Below are positions 8,434-16,601 of a stretch of DNA of 50,111 bases, one piece after another (the stretch's first letter is position 1; each line of letters opens with the position of its first letter). Origin of the DNA: Croceimicrobium sp965658965 (lineage in GTDB: Bacteria; Bacteroidota; Bacteroidia; Flavobacteriales; Schleiferiaceae); contig CBFHVV010000013.1 in assembly GCA_965658965.1 (NCBI GenBank), positions 1 to 50,111 of the forward strand, in the 5' to 3' direction. A program made the position numbers and the translations under genes. Below the pieces are notes generated by a model that saw only the letters and a list, made by a program, of their open reading frames with translations, was not told the origin of the DNA and ran no database searches.

Positions 8434-9423
8434 CTAAGGTTTATATCCTGAGAGTTTTAAAATTTTTGCAGCATCTTTTTCTTGCATCAGCTCTTTTAAA
8501 CTCAGCTCGGAATTTTCATCCATAAAAGCACTTACAATATTATAACCAAACCAACGCCCTACACCACCTGGGGTAAGAGGATCTGTACTGGTACGGAATT
8601 TACTAAAAGGTGCCACGTCTATAAAACGTCTTTGCAACTCCTCTCCACTCTTAAAAAGCACGGCATTTTCAATAAAGTAAACCCACATATCACGTTCATG
8701 CTCTTCGCAAAATTTCATTTTCTCCTGCGGAAAAACCATCAGCTCATCCTCCCTTAAAAAAGGACAGAGTTGCTTTGTAGCATAGAGCAGTTTACCATGA
8801 TAAATCATGGCTTCAATTAGTTTATTATCCTCCTGCTCTGCGGCTATTAAATTCTCAGAAAGCGCATAGGCAACATCTCTTAACAAAAACTGTGGCTGTC
8901 TTTTAAACTGAAGGTAATTGGGCAAGGCAGCATAATAGTCGTTATTGGCCCCCAAATACATATCTAGAGCAATAAAACAATAAGGTGGAGCGGCAATTAT
9001 AGGATAATCATAATCTAGGCGTGAGATATAGGTGTATACATCGAAGGTAGTTTGCTCACCGAAGTAATAATAGAAACGCTTGAAGATTCGGTTTATCTCC
9101 GCCTCTTCTTTTTCCATATCTCCAAAAAGCTTTTCCGTTTGTTTAAAAAGCTTGAGCTGCAACTCATCCTGTCTTTGATTACGCCAAAAAACCTCTTCTG
9201 CCTTAGCGCTAAAAAAGGGTGGGTAGCTTTTTTCCAATTGCGCCAAATTCTCACTAAAATTTACCGTATCCATACCTAAAAAAGCACGATCGAAGCGTTT
9301 CAGCTCTGTCTCTTTACTAATGGTACTCAGATCAATATCCTGCTGACTATCACAGGATTGAAAAGCAAAAGCAATAAAGAAAAATAGTCCATTAAATAAA
9401 AAGACCTGGCAATAGGCCTTCAT
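8434..9423 (-). CDS. gldB: Gliding motility lipoprotein GldB
   Basis: 329 aa from the ATG at 9421-9423. The reading frame stays open for another 37 codons upstream, but that stretch is basic and overlaps the divergent gene. The chosen start puts a signal peptide with lipobox F-Q-S-C (C24) at the N-terminus, as expected for GldB. The body carries the family pattern around LKRFDRAFLGMD, a charged helical middle, and the tail GGVGRWFGYNIVSAFM. GldB is an essential gliding and type IX secretion-associated lipoprotein in Flavobacterium. gldC follows after about 60 bp on the same strand. Confidence 0.92.
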   Translation of the reverse strand: MKAYCQVFLFNGLFFFIAFAFQSCDSQQDIDLSTISKETELKRFDRAFLGMDTVNFSENLAQLEKSYPPFFSAKAEEVFWRNQRQDELQLKLFKQTEKLFGDMEKEEAEINRIFKRFYYYFGEQTTFDVYTYISRLDYDYPIIAAPPYCFIALDMYLGANNDYYAALPNYLQFKRQPQFLLRDVAYALSENLIAAEQEDNKLIEAMIYHGKLLYATKQLCPFLREDELMVFPQEKMKFCEEHERDMWVYFIENAVLFKSGEELQRRFIDVAPFSKFRTSTDPLTPGGVGRWFGYNIVSAFMDENSELSLKELMQEKDAAKILKLSGYKP

Positions 9424-9437
9424 TCTTTTAAGGGGCT

Positions 9438-9445
9438 TAATTTTG
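9438..9445 (+). promoter_or_regulatory. Candidate -7 box for the PorT-like gene
   Basis: TAATTTTG, a perfect TAnnTTTG match, lies in the 43-bp divergent gap between gldB and the PorT-like gene. It leaves 21 nt to the ATG at 9467. No clear -33 TTG is seen, so this is moderate evidence. It also argues against the upstream in-frame start at 9443, which lies inside the box. Confidence 0.4.
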
Positions 9446-9466
9446 TTTGAATTTAAAATAGATAAC

Positions 9467-10090
9467 ATGCGCCTAATTTTCACTGGTCTTTTCGTATTTC
9501 TAGTCCTTGGTTTTAGCTCGGGGCAAGATCGCAAATTTCAATTAGGAGTGGTAGGATCGAGCCAGATTAGTTACATAAATACCAATCAACCCGATGCCAC
9601 GGGAGGTTCGGCTTTAACCTTTGGCTTTGGCGCTTTAGCCGAATATAACTTCACCGAGCGTTATGCCTTTTCCAGTGGCTTTGAATTTGTTAGGCGTGGC
9701 GGTTCTTTAGACTATAATGATACGGTGGCTGACTATCGTGCCAACTTTATTCAGATACCCTTACAGATAAAAATGAGAACCCGGCAGTTTGGATATAATA
9801 CCTATTTCGCGGAACTGGGTTTGGCCCTGGGAATTGAAACCGGTGAAGACGTAAGTTGGGACCCTGCGCGCTTTTCGAACAATAAGAGTTTAATAAGCTT
9901 TTTCGACGCTACTTTCCGCATTGGCTTTGGCTGGGAGTACGATTTAGGAGGTGGCACCAAAACCCTGGCAAGACTGCAGTATCACCGCGCTTTGGTTAAC
10001 AACCTTTTGCGCGACGAAGATCGCCGACTGAGTGAACAATCGCGTTATCGCTTTGATTATGTTTCCGTAACCTTAGGTATTTTATTTTAA
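9467..10090 (+). CDS. PorT-like outer-membrane beta-barrel protein
   Basis: 207 aa from the ATG at 9467, which places a signal peptide (MRLIFTGLFVFLVLGFSSGQ) at the very start. The mature chain is a small beta-barrel with strands such as ALTFGFGALAEYNF and YRFDYVSVTLGILF and ends in phenylalanine, as outer-membrane proteins do. It resembles the OMP_b-brl_2/PorT group, some members of which are needed for type IX secretion, but I cannot separate true PorT from the wider family. It is divergent from gldB and 10 nt ahead of nadE. Confidence 0.75.
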   Translation: MRLIFTGLFVFLVLGFSSGQDRKFQLGVVGSSQISYINTNQPDATGGSALTFGFGALAEYNFTERYAFSSGFEFVRRGGSLDYNDTVADYRANFIQIPLQIKMRTRQFGYNTYFAELGLALGIETGEDVSWDPARFSNNKSLISFFDATFRIGFGWEYDLGGGTKTLARLQYHRALVNNLLRDEDRRLSEQSRYRFDYVSVTLGILF

Positions 10091-10100
10091 AAATCCTGCC

Positions 10101-10892
10101 ATGAAAAAGCAAGAGACTATCGATTACATCGTTAACTGGCTAAAGTCTTACACCGAAAAGTCGGGGACCAAAGGTTATATCGTAGGAGTATCGGGGGGAA
10201 TTGACAGTGCTTTAACTTCAAATTTAGCCGCGCTTACTGGCTTTCCCGTCACTTGCGTGGAGATGCCAATTTATCAAAGTCCCAATCAAGTAAGTAGAGC
10301 GCGGAAACATATTGATAATCTGCAAAAGCAATTTTCTAATGTTAGCCGCACCGAGGTAGATCTTAGCCCTGTTTTCGATCACTTTATAGCTAGTTTACCC
10401 AATGTTCCTGGCTCCGAAGCCAAAGAAATGAGCTTAGTAAATTCTCGCGCCCGCTTGCGCATGACTACTCTTTATTATTTTGCGGCACTAGAAAGTAAGC
10501 TGGTTGTAGGTACTGGAAATAAAGTGGAGGATTTTGGCGTAGGTTTTTACACTAAGTATGGCGACGGCGGCGTAGACCTCAGCCCCATTGCAGATCTTTA
10601 TAAAAGCGAAGTGTACGAATTAGCGAAGGAGCTAAATATTATTGAAGATATTTTAGTTGCACCGCCCACCGATGGCCTTTGGGGCGATGACCGTACCGAC
10701 GAAGATCAATTGGGAGCTACTTATCCCGAGCTTGAATGGGCCATGGAACAAGAAAAACACCATAAAAACGCGGATGACTTTAAGGGTCGTGAAGCCGAAG
10801 TGATGCGCATCTACCAAAAGTACAACCGTGCTAATAAACACAAGATGCTACCCATTCCGATTTGCGAAATTCCTGAAGATTTAATGCAGTAA
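10101..10892 (+). CDS. nadE: NH3-dependent NAD+ synthetase
   Basis: 263 aa. It makes NAD from deamido-NAD, ATP and ammonia in the cytosol. The ATP pyrophosphatase P-loop SGGIDSAL is near residue 30, followed by GTGNKVEDFGVGFYTKYGDGG and the conserved PPTDGLWGDDRTDEDQLG segment. There is no glutaminase domain, so it belongs to the short ammonia-dependent class. It is probably in one transcript with the PorT-like gene 10 nt upstream. The gene lies close to gldB/gldC, an arrangement known from other Bacteroidota. Confidence 0.96.
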   Translation: MKKQETIDYIVNWLKSYTEKSGTKGYIVGVSGGIDSALTSNLAALTGFPVTCVEMPIYQSPNQVSRARKHIDNLQKQFSNVSRTEVDLSPVFDHFIASLPNVPGSEAKEMSLVNSRARLRMTTLYYFAALESKLVVGTGNKVEDFGVGFYTKYGDGGVDLSPIADLYKSEVYELAKELNIIEDILVAPPTDGLWGDDRTDEDQLGATYPELEWAMEQEKHHKNADDFKGREAEVMRIYQKYNRANKHKMLPIPICEIPEDLMQ

Positions 10893-10946
10893 GTTCTAAG
10901 AAAAACTTTGTTTGAAGCGGTCAATTTCAAGCCTCCACAAATAAAA

Positions 10947-10975
10947 TTGCCGCTCGCTCGAATAGTCTATCTTTG
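10947..10975 (+). promoter_or_regulatory. Promoter of der
   Basis: TTG at 10947-10949, an 18-nt spacer, then TATCTTTG at 10968-10975: a complete -33/-7 pair of the Bacteroidota type. The predicted transcription start falls near 10980, after the long-frame TTG at 10908. The start of der must therefore lie further downstream. Confidence 0.65.
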
Positions 10976-10991
10976 CAAAAAATTTAGAGTT

Positions 10992-12296
10992 TTGGGCAAT
11001 ATCATCGCCATTGTAGGAAGACCCAATGTGGGCAAATCAACCTTATTCAACCGCCTTACTGAAAATCGCACGGCCATTGTAGATTCCGTATCTGGGGTAA
11101 CCCGCGACAGACTTTATGGCAAGGCCGAATGGGCGGGACATCAATTTTCGGTAATTGATACGGGCGGCTATATTATGGGCTCGGATGATGTTTTTGAAGG
11201 CGAAATTCGCAAGCAAGTAAACATTGCCATAGAAGAAGCAAACCTTATTCTTTTCTTAGTAGATGCCGATGACGGTATTACCGGTATGGATGAGGAAGTG
11301 GCCGCTTTATTACGCCCTTCTAAAAAACCTTTAATGGTAGTGGCCAATAAGGTAGATAATGCCATGCGCCAAACACAATCGGCCGAGTTTTACAGCTTAG
11401 GCTTAGGCGAGGTTTATAATATTTCTGCAAACAATGGCAGTGGCACCGGCGAATTGCTAGATGCCATGATTGAAAAGCTTCCTGAAACAGAAGAAGACGA
11501 AGAATTAGATATTCCTAAAATTGCGGTAATTGGCAGACCTAATGCGGGGAAATCTTCCTTCATTAATGCCATTACTGGGATAGATCGCAATATTGTTACC
11601 GACGTAGCCGGTACCACCCGCGATGCGATTAATACACGTTATAACTTATTTGGCAAAGACTTTATTTTGGTGGATACAGCTGGTATTCGCAAAAAATCTA
11701 AAGTCCACGAAAACCTCGAATTTTACTCGGTATTACGCTCCGTTCGTGCGATTGAAGATTCTGATATCTGTTTAATTATTGTAGATGCCGAACGTGGTTT
11801 TGAAGGCCAAGATTTAGCCATTTTCTCCTTAGCCGAACGCAACCGTAAAGGCATTGTTGTTTTGGTGAATAAATGGGATTTAATGGAAAAAGAGACCAAT
11901 ACGGCCAAGGAATTTAAGGAAATGATTCAGTCTCGTATTGCTCCTTTTACGGACATCCCGGTAATATTTATGTCGGTACTTAGCAAGCAACGCATCTATA
12001 AAGCGGTGGAAGAAGCGGTAGCGGTTTACGAAAGACGCTCTCAACGTATACCCACTAGTAAACTCAATGAGTTGATGCTGCCGATTATGGAGGCCTATCC
12101 ACCACCCTCTACCAAAGGGAAGGTAATTAAGATTAAATTCTGCACGCAGCTGCCTACCAAGTCGCCAGCTTTTGCATTTTTCGCCAATTTGCCGCAGTAC
12201 GTAAAAGATCCATACAAACGCTTTTTAGAAAATAAGCTCCGTGAGCATTTTGACTTTAATGGCGTACCCGTAGAGATTTACATGCGTAAAAAGTAA
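10992..12296 (+). CDS. der: Ribosome assembly GTPase Der (EngA)
   Basis: 434 aa from the TTG at 10992-10994 (M-G-N-I-I-A-I-V-G-R-P-N). An upstream TTG start would add 28 residues not found in Der and would lie before the predicted promoter. It has two tandem GTPase domains: the first with GRPNVGKST, DTGG and NKVD, the second with GRPNAGKSS, DTAG and NKWD. A C-terminal KH-like domain starts at about residue 345. Der acts in 50S subunit maturation. It ends 7 bp from the convergent gldA, and a GACTAATTAGTC palindrome covers the gldA stop codon. Confidence 0.96.
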   Translation: MGNIIAIVGRPNVGKSTLFNRLTENRTAIVDSVSGVTRDRLYGKAEWAGHQFSVIDTGGYIMGSDDVFEGEIRKQVNIAIEEANLILFLVDADDGITGMDEEVAALLRPSKKPLMVVANKVDNAMRQTQSAEFYSLGLGEVYNISANNGSGTGELLDAMIEKLPETEEDEELDIPKIAVIGRPNAGKSSFINAITGIDRNIVTDVAGTTRDAINTRYNLFGKDFILVDTAGIRKKSKVHENLEFYSVLRSVRAIEDSDICLIIVDAERGFEGQDLAIFSLAERNRKGIVVLVNKWDLMEKETNTAKEFKEMIQSRIAPFTDIPVIFMSVLSKQRIYKAVEEAVAVYERRSQRIPTSKLNELMLPIMEAYPPPSTKGKVIKIKFCTQLPTKSPAFAFFANLPQYVKDPYKRFLENKLREHFDFNGVPVEIYMRKK

Positions 12297-12303
12297 GATC
12301 CGA

Positions 12304-13200
12304 CTAATTAGTCAGCTCCTTAAAAATATCTTCTAAGCTAAGCGACTGTTTTTGCATTTCTAAAACGGCCGCTTGGTTTTCCACGGCAAATTGAAAGATA
12401 GCCGCACGCATATCTACCGTGGCTTTGGCTTCTAGCAGCCAGCGATTGGTACCATTTTCTTCAATCTTACTGATACCAGCAATTTTACGCAGCTCACTTT
12501 TACTAAAAGCCTTGTCGAACTCTACCTGATATTGCGCTTCTGGTTTTAAGTTTTGCAAATCTTCAATGGGACGATCGGCTACTATTTTACCCTTATTGAT
12601 AATAATTACTCGGTCGCATAAATACTCCACCTCTTGCATAATGTGGGTACTTAGCATAACCGTTTTATTCTGACCCGCTTCTTTAATAAGCTGACGAATT
12701 TCTACCAATTGATTCACATCTAAGCCTGTAGTGGGCTCATCGAGAATTAAAACTTCTGGCTCGTGCAATAAGGCTGCAGCTAAACCTGCTCTTTGCCTAA
12801 AGCCCTTGGAGAGCTGACCCAATTTTTTATGCTTCTCTGGCTCTAAGCCTACTTTTTTAATAATGCTAGGCACGGCACTCTTATCGGTTCCGTACAAGCC
12901 TGCAATAAAAAGCAGGTATTCCTTTACGTACATCTCTAAATAAAGGGGATTATGCTCGGGCAGATAACCCACTTTTTTGCGCACTGCAATTCCCTCCGAC
13001 TGCACATCGAGATCGCCTACGAAAGCCTCGCCTTCGGTGGGAGGAATATAGCCTGTTAAAATTTTCATCATGGTGGATTTCCCAGCACCATTGGGACCCA
13101 GGAATCCTACAATTTCTCCCTTTGCTAAAGAAAAACTAACATTATCCAAAGCTTTCTGCTCTCCGTATAACTTCGTTAAACTTTTAACCTTTATCGACAT
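12304..13200 (-). CDS. gldA: Gliding motility ABC transporter ATP-binding protein GldA
   Basis: 298 aa, the usual GldA length. Walker A is GPNGAGKST, the ABC signature is LSKGFRQRAGLA, Walker B is EVLILDEPTTGLD, and the H-loop is STHI; a GldA-type C-terminal extension follows. GldA pairs with membrane proteins GldF and GldG, which are not in this window, so the transporter must be completed elsewhere. It is a single gene convergent with der and divergent from rsgA. With gldB and gldC nearby, three of the gld genes lie within 5 kb. Confidence 0.9.
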   Translation of the reverse strand: MSIKVKSLTKLYGEQKALDNVSFSLAKGEIVGFLGPNGAGKSTMMKILTGYIPPTEGEAFVGDLDVQSEGIAVRKKVGYLPEHNPLYLEMYVKEYLLFIAGLYGTDKSAVPSIIKKVGLEPEKHKKLGQLSKGFRQRAGLAAALLHEPEVLILDEPTTGLDVNQLVEIRQLIKEAGQNKTVMLSTHIMQEVEYLCDRVIIINKGKIVADRPIEDLQNLKPEAQYQVEFDKAFSKSELRKIAGISKIEENGTNRWLLEAKATVDMRAAIFQFAVENQAAVLEMQKQSLSLEDIFKELTN

Positions 13201-13253
13201 GTAAATTTTTTAGAGCGACGAAGTTAAAGCTTTTTTCAAGCCTTAGTAATTTG

Positions 13254-13261
13254 CACCTTTG
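13254..13261 (+). promoter_or_regulatory. Weak -7 box for rsgA, 4 nt from the start codon
   Basis: CACCTTTG differs from TAnnTTTG only at the first base and ends 4 nt before the rsgA ATG at 13266. Its placement mirrors the engB promoter and would also give a nearly leaderless mRNA. No -33 element is clear. Confidence 0.35.
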
Positions 13262-13265
13262 CAAA

Positions 13266-14219
13266 ATGCAAGGTGAAGGTATAGTTATCAAATCTACAGG
13301 CAGTTGGTATTCGGTTAGCACCGAAGATGGAATCTACCAGTGTCGTATCCGCGGCAAGCTTAGGCTGAAAGGCATTAAAAGCACAAACCCAGTAGCCGTA
13401 GGCGATCGCGTTTGGTTTGAATCGCAAGAGGGAGAAGAAAAGCAAGGGAATATAACCAAGCTTTTAGAGCGCAAGAATTACATTATTCGTAAGTCGGTGA
13501 ACCTAGCCAAACAAACCCAGATTATTGCCGCTAATATTGATCAAGCGATACTAATTGCCACGCTTGACTTTCCTAAAACACATATTCGCTTTATCGATCG
13601 CTTTGCCATTAGCGCCGAAGCCTATGACATTCCTTTTATTTTGGTTTTTAATAAAATTGACCTTTACGGAGAAGAGCAGGCTGATGAGTTGGAGTTTTTA
13701 AAGGTTGTATACAACCAAGCGGGCTATACCGTATTGGAGAGCTCGGCGAAAGAAGGAACAGGCATAGATGCTTTAAAAGAATTAATGAAGGGTAAAACCA
13801 CCTTACTGAGTGGCCATAGTGGTGTAGGCAAAAGCAGCTTAGTTAATGCCTTAGACCCGAGTTTAGATTTAAAAACCAAGGCCATTTCGGTGGCCCATAA
13901 TCAAGGCCAGCACACAACTACCTTTGCAGAGATGCATCCCCTGCCTTTTGGCGGTTATATAATTGACACCCCAGGGATAAGAGGTTTTGGTTTAGTGGAT
14001 ATGGAAGCCAGTGAAATTGGCGATTACTTTCCCGAAATTTTTGCTTTAAAAGGCGGTTGTAAATTTCATAATTGCCTGCATCAACATGAGCCAGGCTGTG
14101 TAGTAAAAGAAGCGGTTGAAGAAAACAGATTAGCCTTTACCCGCTATGAGAGCTATCTAAATTTTATTGAAGGAGATAATGATGAAGAACATTTTCGCAA
14201 AGACATTTACGCTAATTAG
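13266..14219 (+). CDS. rsgA: Ribosome small-subunit-dependent GTPase RsgA
   Basis: 317 aa from the ATG at 13266; a TTG 15 nt upstream is inside the putative promoter box and was rejected. The domain order is the circularly permuted one typical of RsgA: an N-terminal OB fold (about 1-70), then G4 NKID, G5 SAK, G1 GHSGVGKSS and G3 DTPG. It ends with a zinc knuckle with the ligands of CKFHNC-LHQHEPGC. RsgA monitors 30S subunit maturation. The end overlaps the acid phosphatase gene by 38 bp, so the two are coupled. Confidence 0.96.
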   Translation: MQGEGIVIKSTGSWYSVSTEDGIYQCRIRGKLRLKGIKSTNPVAVGDRVWFESQEGEEKQGNITKLLERKNYIIRKSVNLAKQTQIIAANIDQAILIATLDFPKTHIRFIDRFAISAEAYDIPFILVFNKIDLYGEEQADELEFLKVVYNQAGYTVLESSAKEGTGIDALKELMKGKTTLLSGHSGVGKSSLVNALDPSLDLKTKAISVAHNQGQHTTTFAEMHPLPFGGYIIDTPGIRGFGLVDMEASEIGDYFPEIFALKGGCKFHNCLHQHEPGCVVKEAVEENRLAFTRYESYLNFIEGDNDEEHFRKDIYAN

Positions 14220-14955
14220 TGCCCTACTTTTAGTCGCTTGCCAAAACAGTCTTAAAAACCCATCTAGCGAAAGCCGCAGTAGCGACGCTTTAATAATGAG
14301 CACCTTATGGCTTCAGAAAGCGCCCGAAGCAAAGTGGGTATTGGAACAGAGTTATGCTTTAGCGAAAGACAAACTACTAGAAAACAAGGCCCTTTACCAG
14401 CTTGATTCTCAGCTTGCGGTGGTTTTAGACCTCGACGAAACCGTATTAGATAACAGCCCTTACGAGGCGCGCCTTGTTAAAAACGCTGGCACATTTTCAG
14501 CCGATTCTTGGAGTGCCTGGGTGGAAGAAGCCGAAGCCGAGCTTATTCCGGGTGCGAAAAGTTTTCTGCATTTCGCAGATTCGCTGGGGATTGAGATATT
14601 TTATATTTCTAATCGTTCGGTCGATAATTTAGGCGCCACCCTTATTAATATGCAAGCGCATGGTTTACCGCAAGCCGACTCTAGCCACCTTTTCTTAAAA
14701 ACGGATAGCTCTGATAAAACTGCTCGCAGAACCGCAGCTAATAAAAAAGCCAAGATTATTTTACTAATCGGTGATCAGCTGGGCGATTTTAGCGAGACTA
14801 TTGAGCCCGCACAACGCGATTCCATGTTGCAACATTTTATTCTTTTACCTAACCCGATGTATGGTAGCTTTTCGCGCTTAGCCGACAGTGTGAAATCGGC
14901 TTCGGAAAATGAGAAACTAGCCTGGTACCGCTCGGTTTTAAACAGTAAAAATTGA
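14182..14955 (+). CDS. HAD-superfamily class B acid phosphatase, lipoprotein (e(P4)/5'-nucleotidase type)
   Basis: 257 aa from the ATG at 14182, chosen because AAGGAG lies 6 nt upstream and because it directly begins the signal peptide MKNIFAKTFTLISALLLVAC with lipobox cysteine. The HAD motifs are DLDETVLD (nucleophile and acid/base aspartates), FYISNRS, and the distal LLIGDQLGDF. It is the Acid_phosphat_B family. Members remove phosphate from nucleotides outside the inner membrane to allow nucleoside uptake. The gene overlaps rsgA upstream and dtd downstream. Confidence 0.88.
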   Translation: MKNIFAKTFTLISALLLVACQNSLKNPSSESRSSDALIMSTLWLQKAPEAKWVLEQSYALAKDKLLENKALYQLDSQLAVVLDLDETVLDNSPYEARLVKNAGTFSADSWSAWVEEAEAELIPGAKSFLHFADSLGIEIFYISNRSVDNLGATLINMQAHGLPQADSSHLFLKTDSSDKTARRTAANKKAKIILLIGDQLGDFSETIEPAQRDSMLQHFILLPNPMYGSFSRLADSVKSASENEKLAWYRSVLNSKN

Positions 14956-15407
14956 AAGCCTTTATTCAGCGCTGCAGCGAGGCTTCGGTTAAAGTAGAAA
15001 ATGAAATTGTAGGGCAAATAGGAACGGGCATTTGCTTACTCCTAGGCATAGGCAAAGACGATGATGAAAGTGACTTGGAATGGTTAGTCCAGAAAATTAG
15101 TAAGCTGCGAATTTTTGATAATGCCGATGGCTTGGTAGACCTCTCTTTAAGTGACATTGCCGGAGAAATTTTAGTGGTGAGTCAGTTTACCCTTCAAGCC
15201 CGTTTAAAGAAGGGCACTCGCCCCAGCTTTACCGACGCTGCTCCTCCCACGGAAGCCGAAGCGATGTACGAAAAATGCATTAACCGCTTGCAAGAGCTTC
15301 TGGGAAAAGATAAAATAAGCAGTGGAACTTTTGGCGCTCACATGGCGGTGAGCTTGGTAAACGACGGGCCTTTCAGTTTATGGCTTGATACCAAGAATAA
15401 GGTTTAA
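14952..15407 (+). CDS. dtd: D-aminoacyl-tRNA deacylase
   Basis: 151 aa from a TTG at 14952-14954, which overlaps the TGA of the phosphatase gene. No ATG is possible without losing the conserved opening KAFIQRCSEASVKV. The catalytic segment SQFTLQA and the C-terminal Gly-Pro loop NDGPFSLWLDT are both present. The enzyme frees tRNAs mischarged with D-amino acids or glycine. It is the last core gene before the accessory island, whose left boundary repeat begins 12 bp after the dtd stop. Confidence 0.95.
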   Translation: MKAFIQRCSEASVKVENEIVGQIGTGICLLLGIGKDDDESDLEWLVQKISKLRIFDNADGLVDLSLSDIAGEILVVSQFTLQARLKKGTRPSFTDAAPPTEAEAMYEKCINRLQELLGKDKISSGTFGAHMAVSLVNDGPFSLWLDTKNKV

Positions 15408-15419
15408 TACTAGAAATTT

Positions 15420-15439
15420 TAGCCCCGAGCAGAATCGAA
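15420..15439 (-). repeat. Orphan tRNA-Arg 3' end, distal attachment-site copy of the island
   Basis: 19 of 20 bases match the 3' end of the tRNA at 24671-24742. The single difference (G at 15427 against T at 24678) corresponds to tRNA position 66. Here it encodes C66, which pairs with G7, as in the second tRNA-Arg at 28962. Similarity to the rest of the tRNA is lost after base 15439, apart from a scattered ATTCTA. Confidence 0.7.
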
Positions 15440-15622
15440 TATAGTTTTATAAGTCTCTTTATTCTAGTATCTTATAATTGCCCTCCCAAAAACTACTGAA
15501 ACTATACTGAAACAAATGCTTCATTTGGTTGCTTTGTGGTGCCTGGAAAGACCAAATTTTAAAACATAAGAGAAACTTGGAAATATTCAACTAACAAGAG
15601 TACATTTAAATAAACTAAAACT

Positions 15623-16143
15623 TTACTTACATTTCTTGTGATCTACATACAAATAGAATCTCTCAGAACCTTCTGGAATTATATCATTTAAAAGAATCTT
15701 AAGTTCATTAAGCAAAAACCTGTCTTTGTCGTAGCAATGATCATAACAATATTCATCGTCATACAATGTTTCCTGATAAACTCCATTGCTAATTCTATAA
15801 ACTTCAAGCCGTCCACAAGGTTCTTCACCCCTATAAAGTTTAACTTTAGAAAAGTATTCATGAATATTCAAAAACATGCTCAAACGATAGATTGCGATGG
15901 GGTTTAGCTCCTTTCGTGGAATTTTAATATAGTCATACAGCATTTGATATTTTTTACTAAAAAACAATCTTTATAAGTATAATTTGCAAGGTGAAGTGTG
16001 TCTGTATCTAACCTAACACCTACCCAGTTAGAGCCAAAACCTCTGTACTCAAATTCTACATTTATGCGCTGGTGATCACTCGGAGTGTGCATAGTTGTAA
16101 AGTATAGCAGAAAGGGCAGTGCACTTTTAATAAATAAGTTCAT
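15623..16143 (-). pseudogene. Frameshifted exported protein, possible orphan immunity gene
   Basis: Two overlapping frames form one gene. The first starts at ATG 16141-16143 (MNLFIKSALPFLLYFTTM, signal-peptide-like) and reads to about Y-K-D-C. The second continues F-F-S-K-K-Y-Q to the stop at 15623. They join at a run of six T (A on the plus strand, 15959-15964); one extra T would restore a product of about 170 aa. The C-terminal half is rich in Tyr, Asp and Cys (DDEYCYDHCYDKDRF). The family is not recognised. Position just after a toxin-tail remnant parallels the other cassettes, so an immunity role is an inference. The frameshift could also be a base-calling error in a homopolymer. Confidence 0.5.
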
Positions 16144-16185
16144 GGTTACATATGGTTTCATCTAGGTTGTACTAATGTTAACATA

Positions 16186-16317
16186 CTATTTAAAATTTTT
16201 AAAGCTAGGTCTTACTGAAAGTCCCCAGACAAAGAAAGTATTTGCAATTTGGTCAGCTGCATTTTTACTCATGCCTATGCCAGCAGCTATAGGTGAAACA
16301 TAACTACTCGAAGAGCA
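16186..16317 (-). pseudogene. C-terminal remnant of an exported/RHS-type toxin
   Basis: A 43-codon open stretch between two stop codons (upstream TAA at 16318-16320, end TAG at 16186-16188). It reads like real protein: V-S-P-I-A-A-G-I-G-M-S-K-N-A-A-D-Q-I-A-N, then T-F-F-V-W-G-L-S-V-R-P-S-F-K-N-F-K. It has no start codon of its own except an internal ATG. Placed 42 bp before the frameshifted exported gene on the same strand, it occupies the position of a toxin tail in the other cassettes. Homology cannot be confirmed here. Confidence 0.35.
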
Positions 16318-16353
16318 TTATATCTGTCAAAAGCACCAAATTTTTCCCTAAAA

Positions 16354-16521
16354 ATGCTCACCCTAGAGCGCATCATTTAAACTCAATTAGGCAAGGATTT
16401 TAAAGAGATCAAATGTGCAGAAGGTTCCGCAATAAATATAGCGAATGGATCGGCAAGACTTCTATTTTTCATCAAGGGTGAAAATGCAAGTAAATTACCT
16501 TTGAGTATAATGAGGAAGTAA
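16354..16521 (+). pseudogene. Decayed short gene with an in-frame stop
   Basis: From ATG 16354 the frame reads M-L-T-L-E-R-I-I, stop, then about 46 codons that look like true protein (T-Q-L-G-K-D-F-K-E-I, later R-L-L-F-F-I-K-G-E-N-A). It ends at TAA 16519-16521. The TAA at codon 9 interrupts it. I do not recognise the family. It is the only plus-strand coding trace inside the island, which suggests a separate origin. Confidence 0.35.
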
Positions 16522-16601
16522 ATCTTACTCTCGTTTTAGGCATGAGATAGTAGATTATGTAAAGAATCGCTTCAATCCTTTTTACAAATTGTTGCAGAGT
16601 G

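Noticed and set aside
9424..9534. N-terminal extension of gldB by 37 codons.
   Set aside because: It would hide the lipoprotein signal and overlap the divergent gene and its promoter box.
15440..15490. A full degenerate tRNA continuing beyond the orphan 3' end.
   Set aside because: T-arm pairing fails at once after base 15439 and only ATTCTA recurs; the match supports a 3' fragment only.
15623..15967. Programmed frameshifting in the run of six A.
   Set aside because: No supporting stem-loop or Shine-Dalgarno-like element; mutation or base-calling error is simpler.
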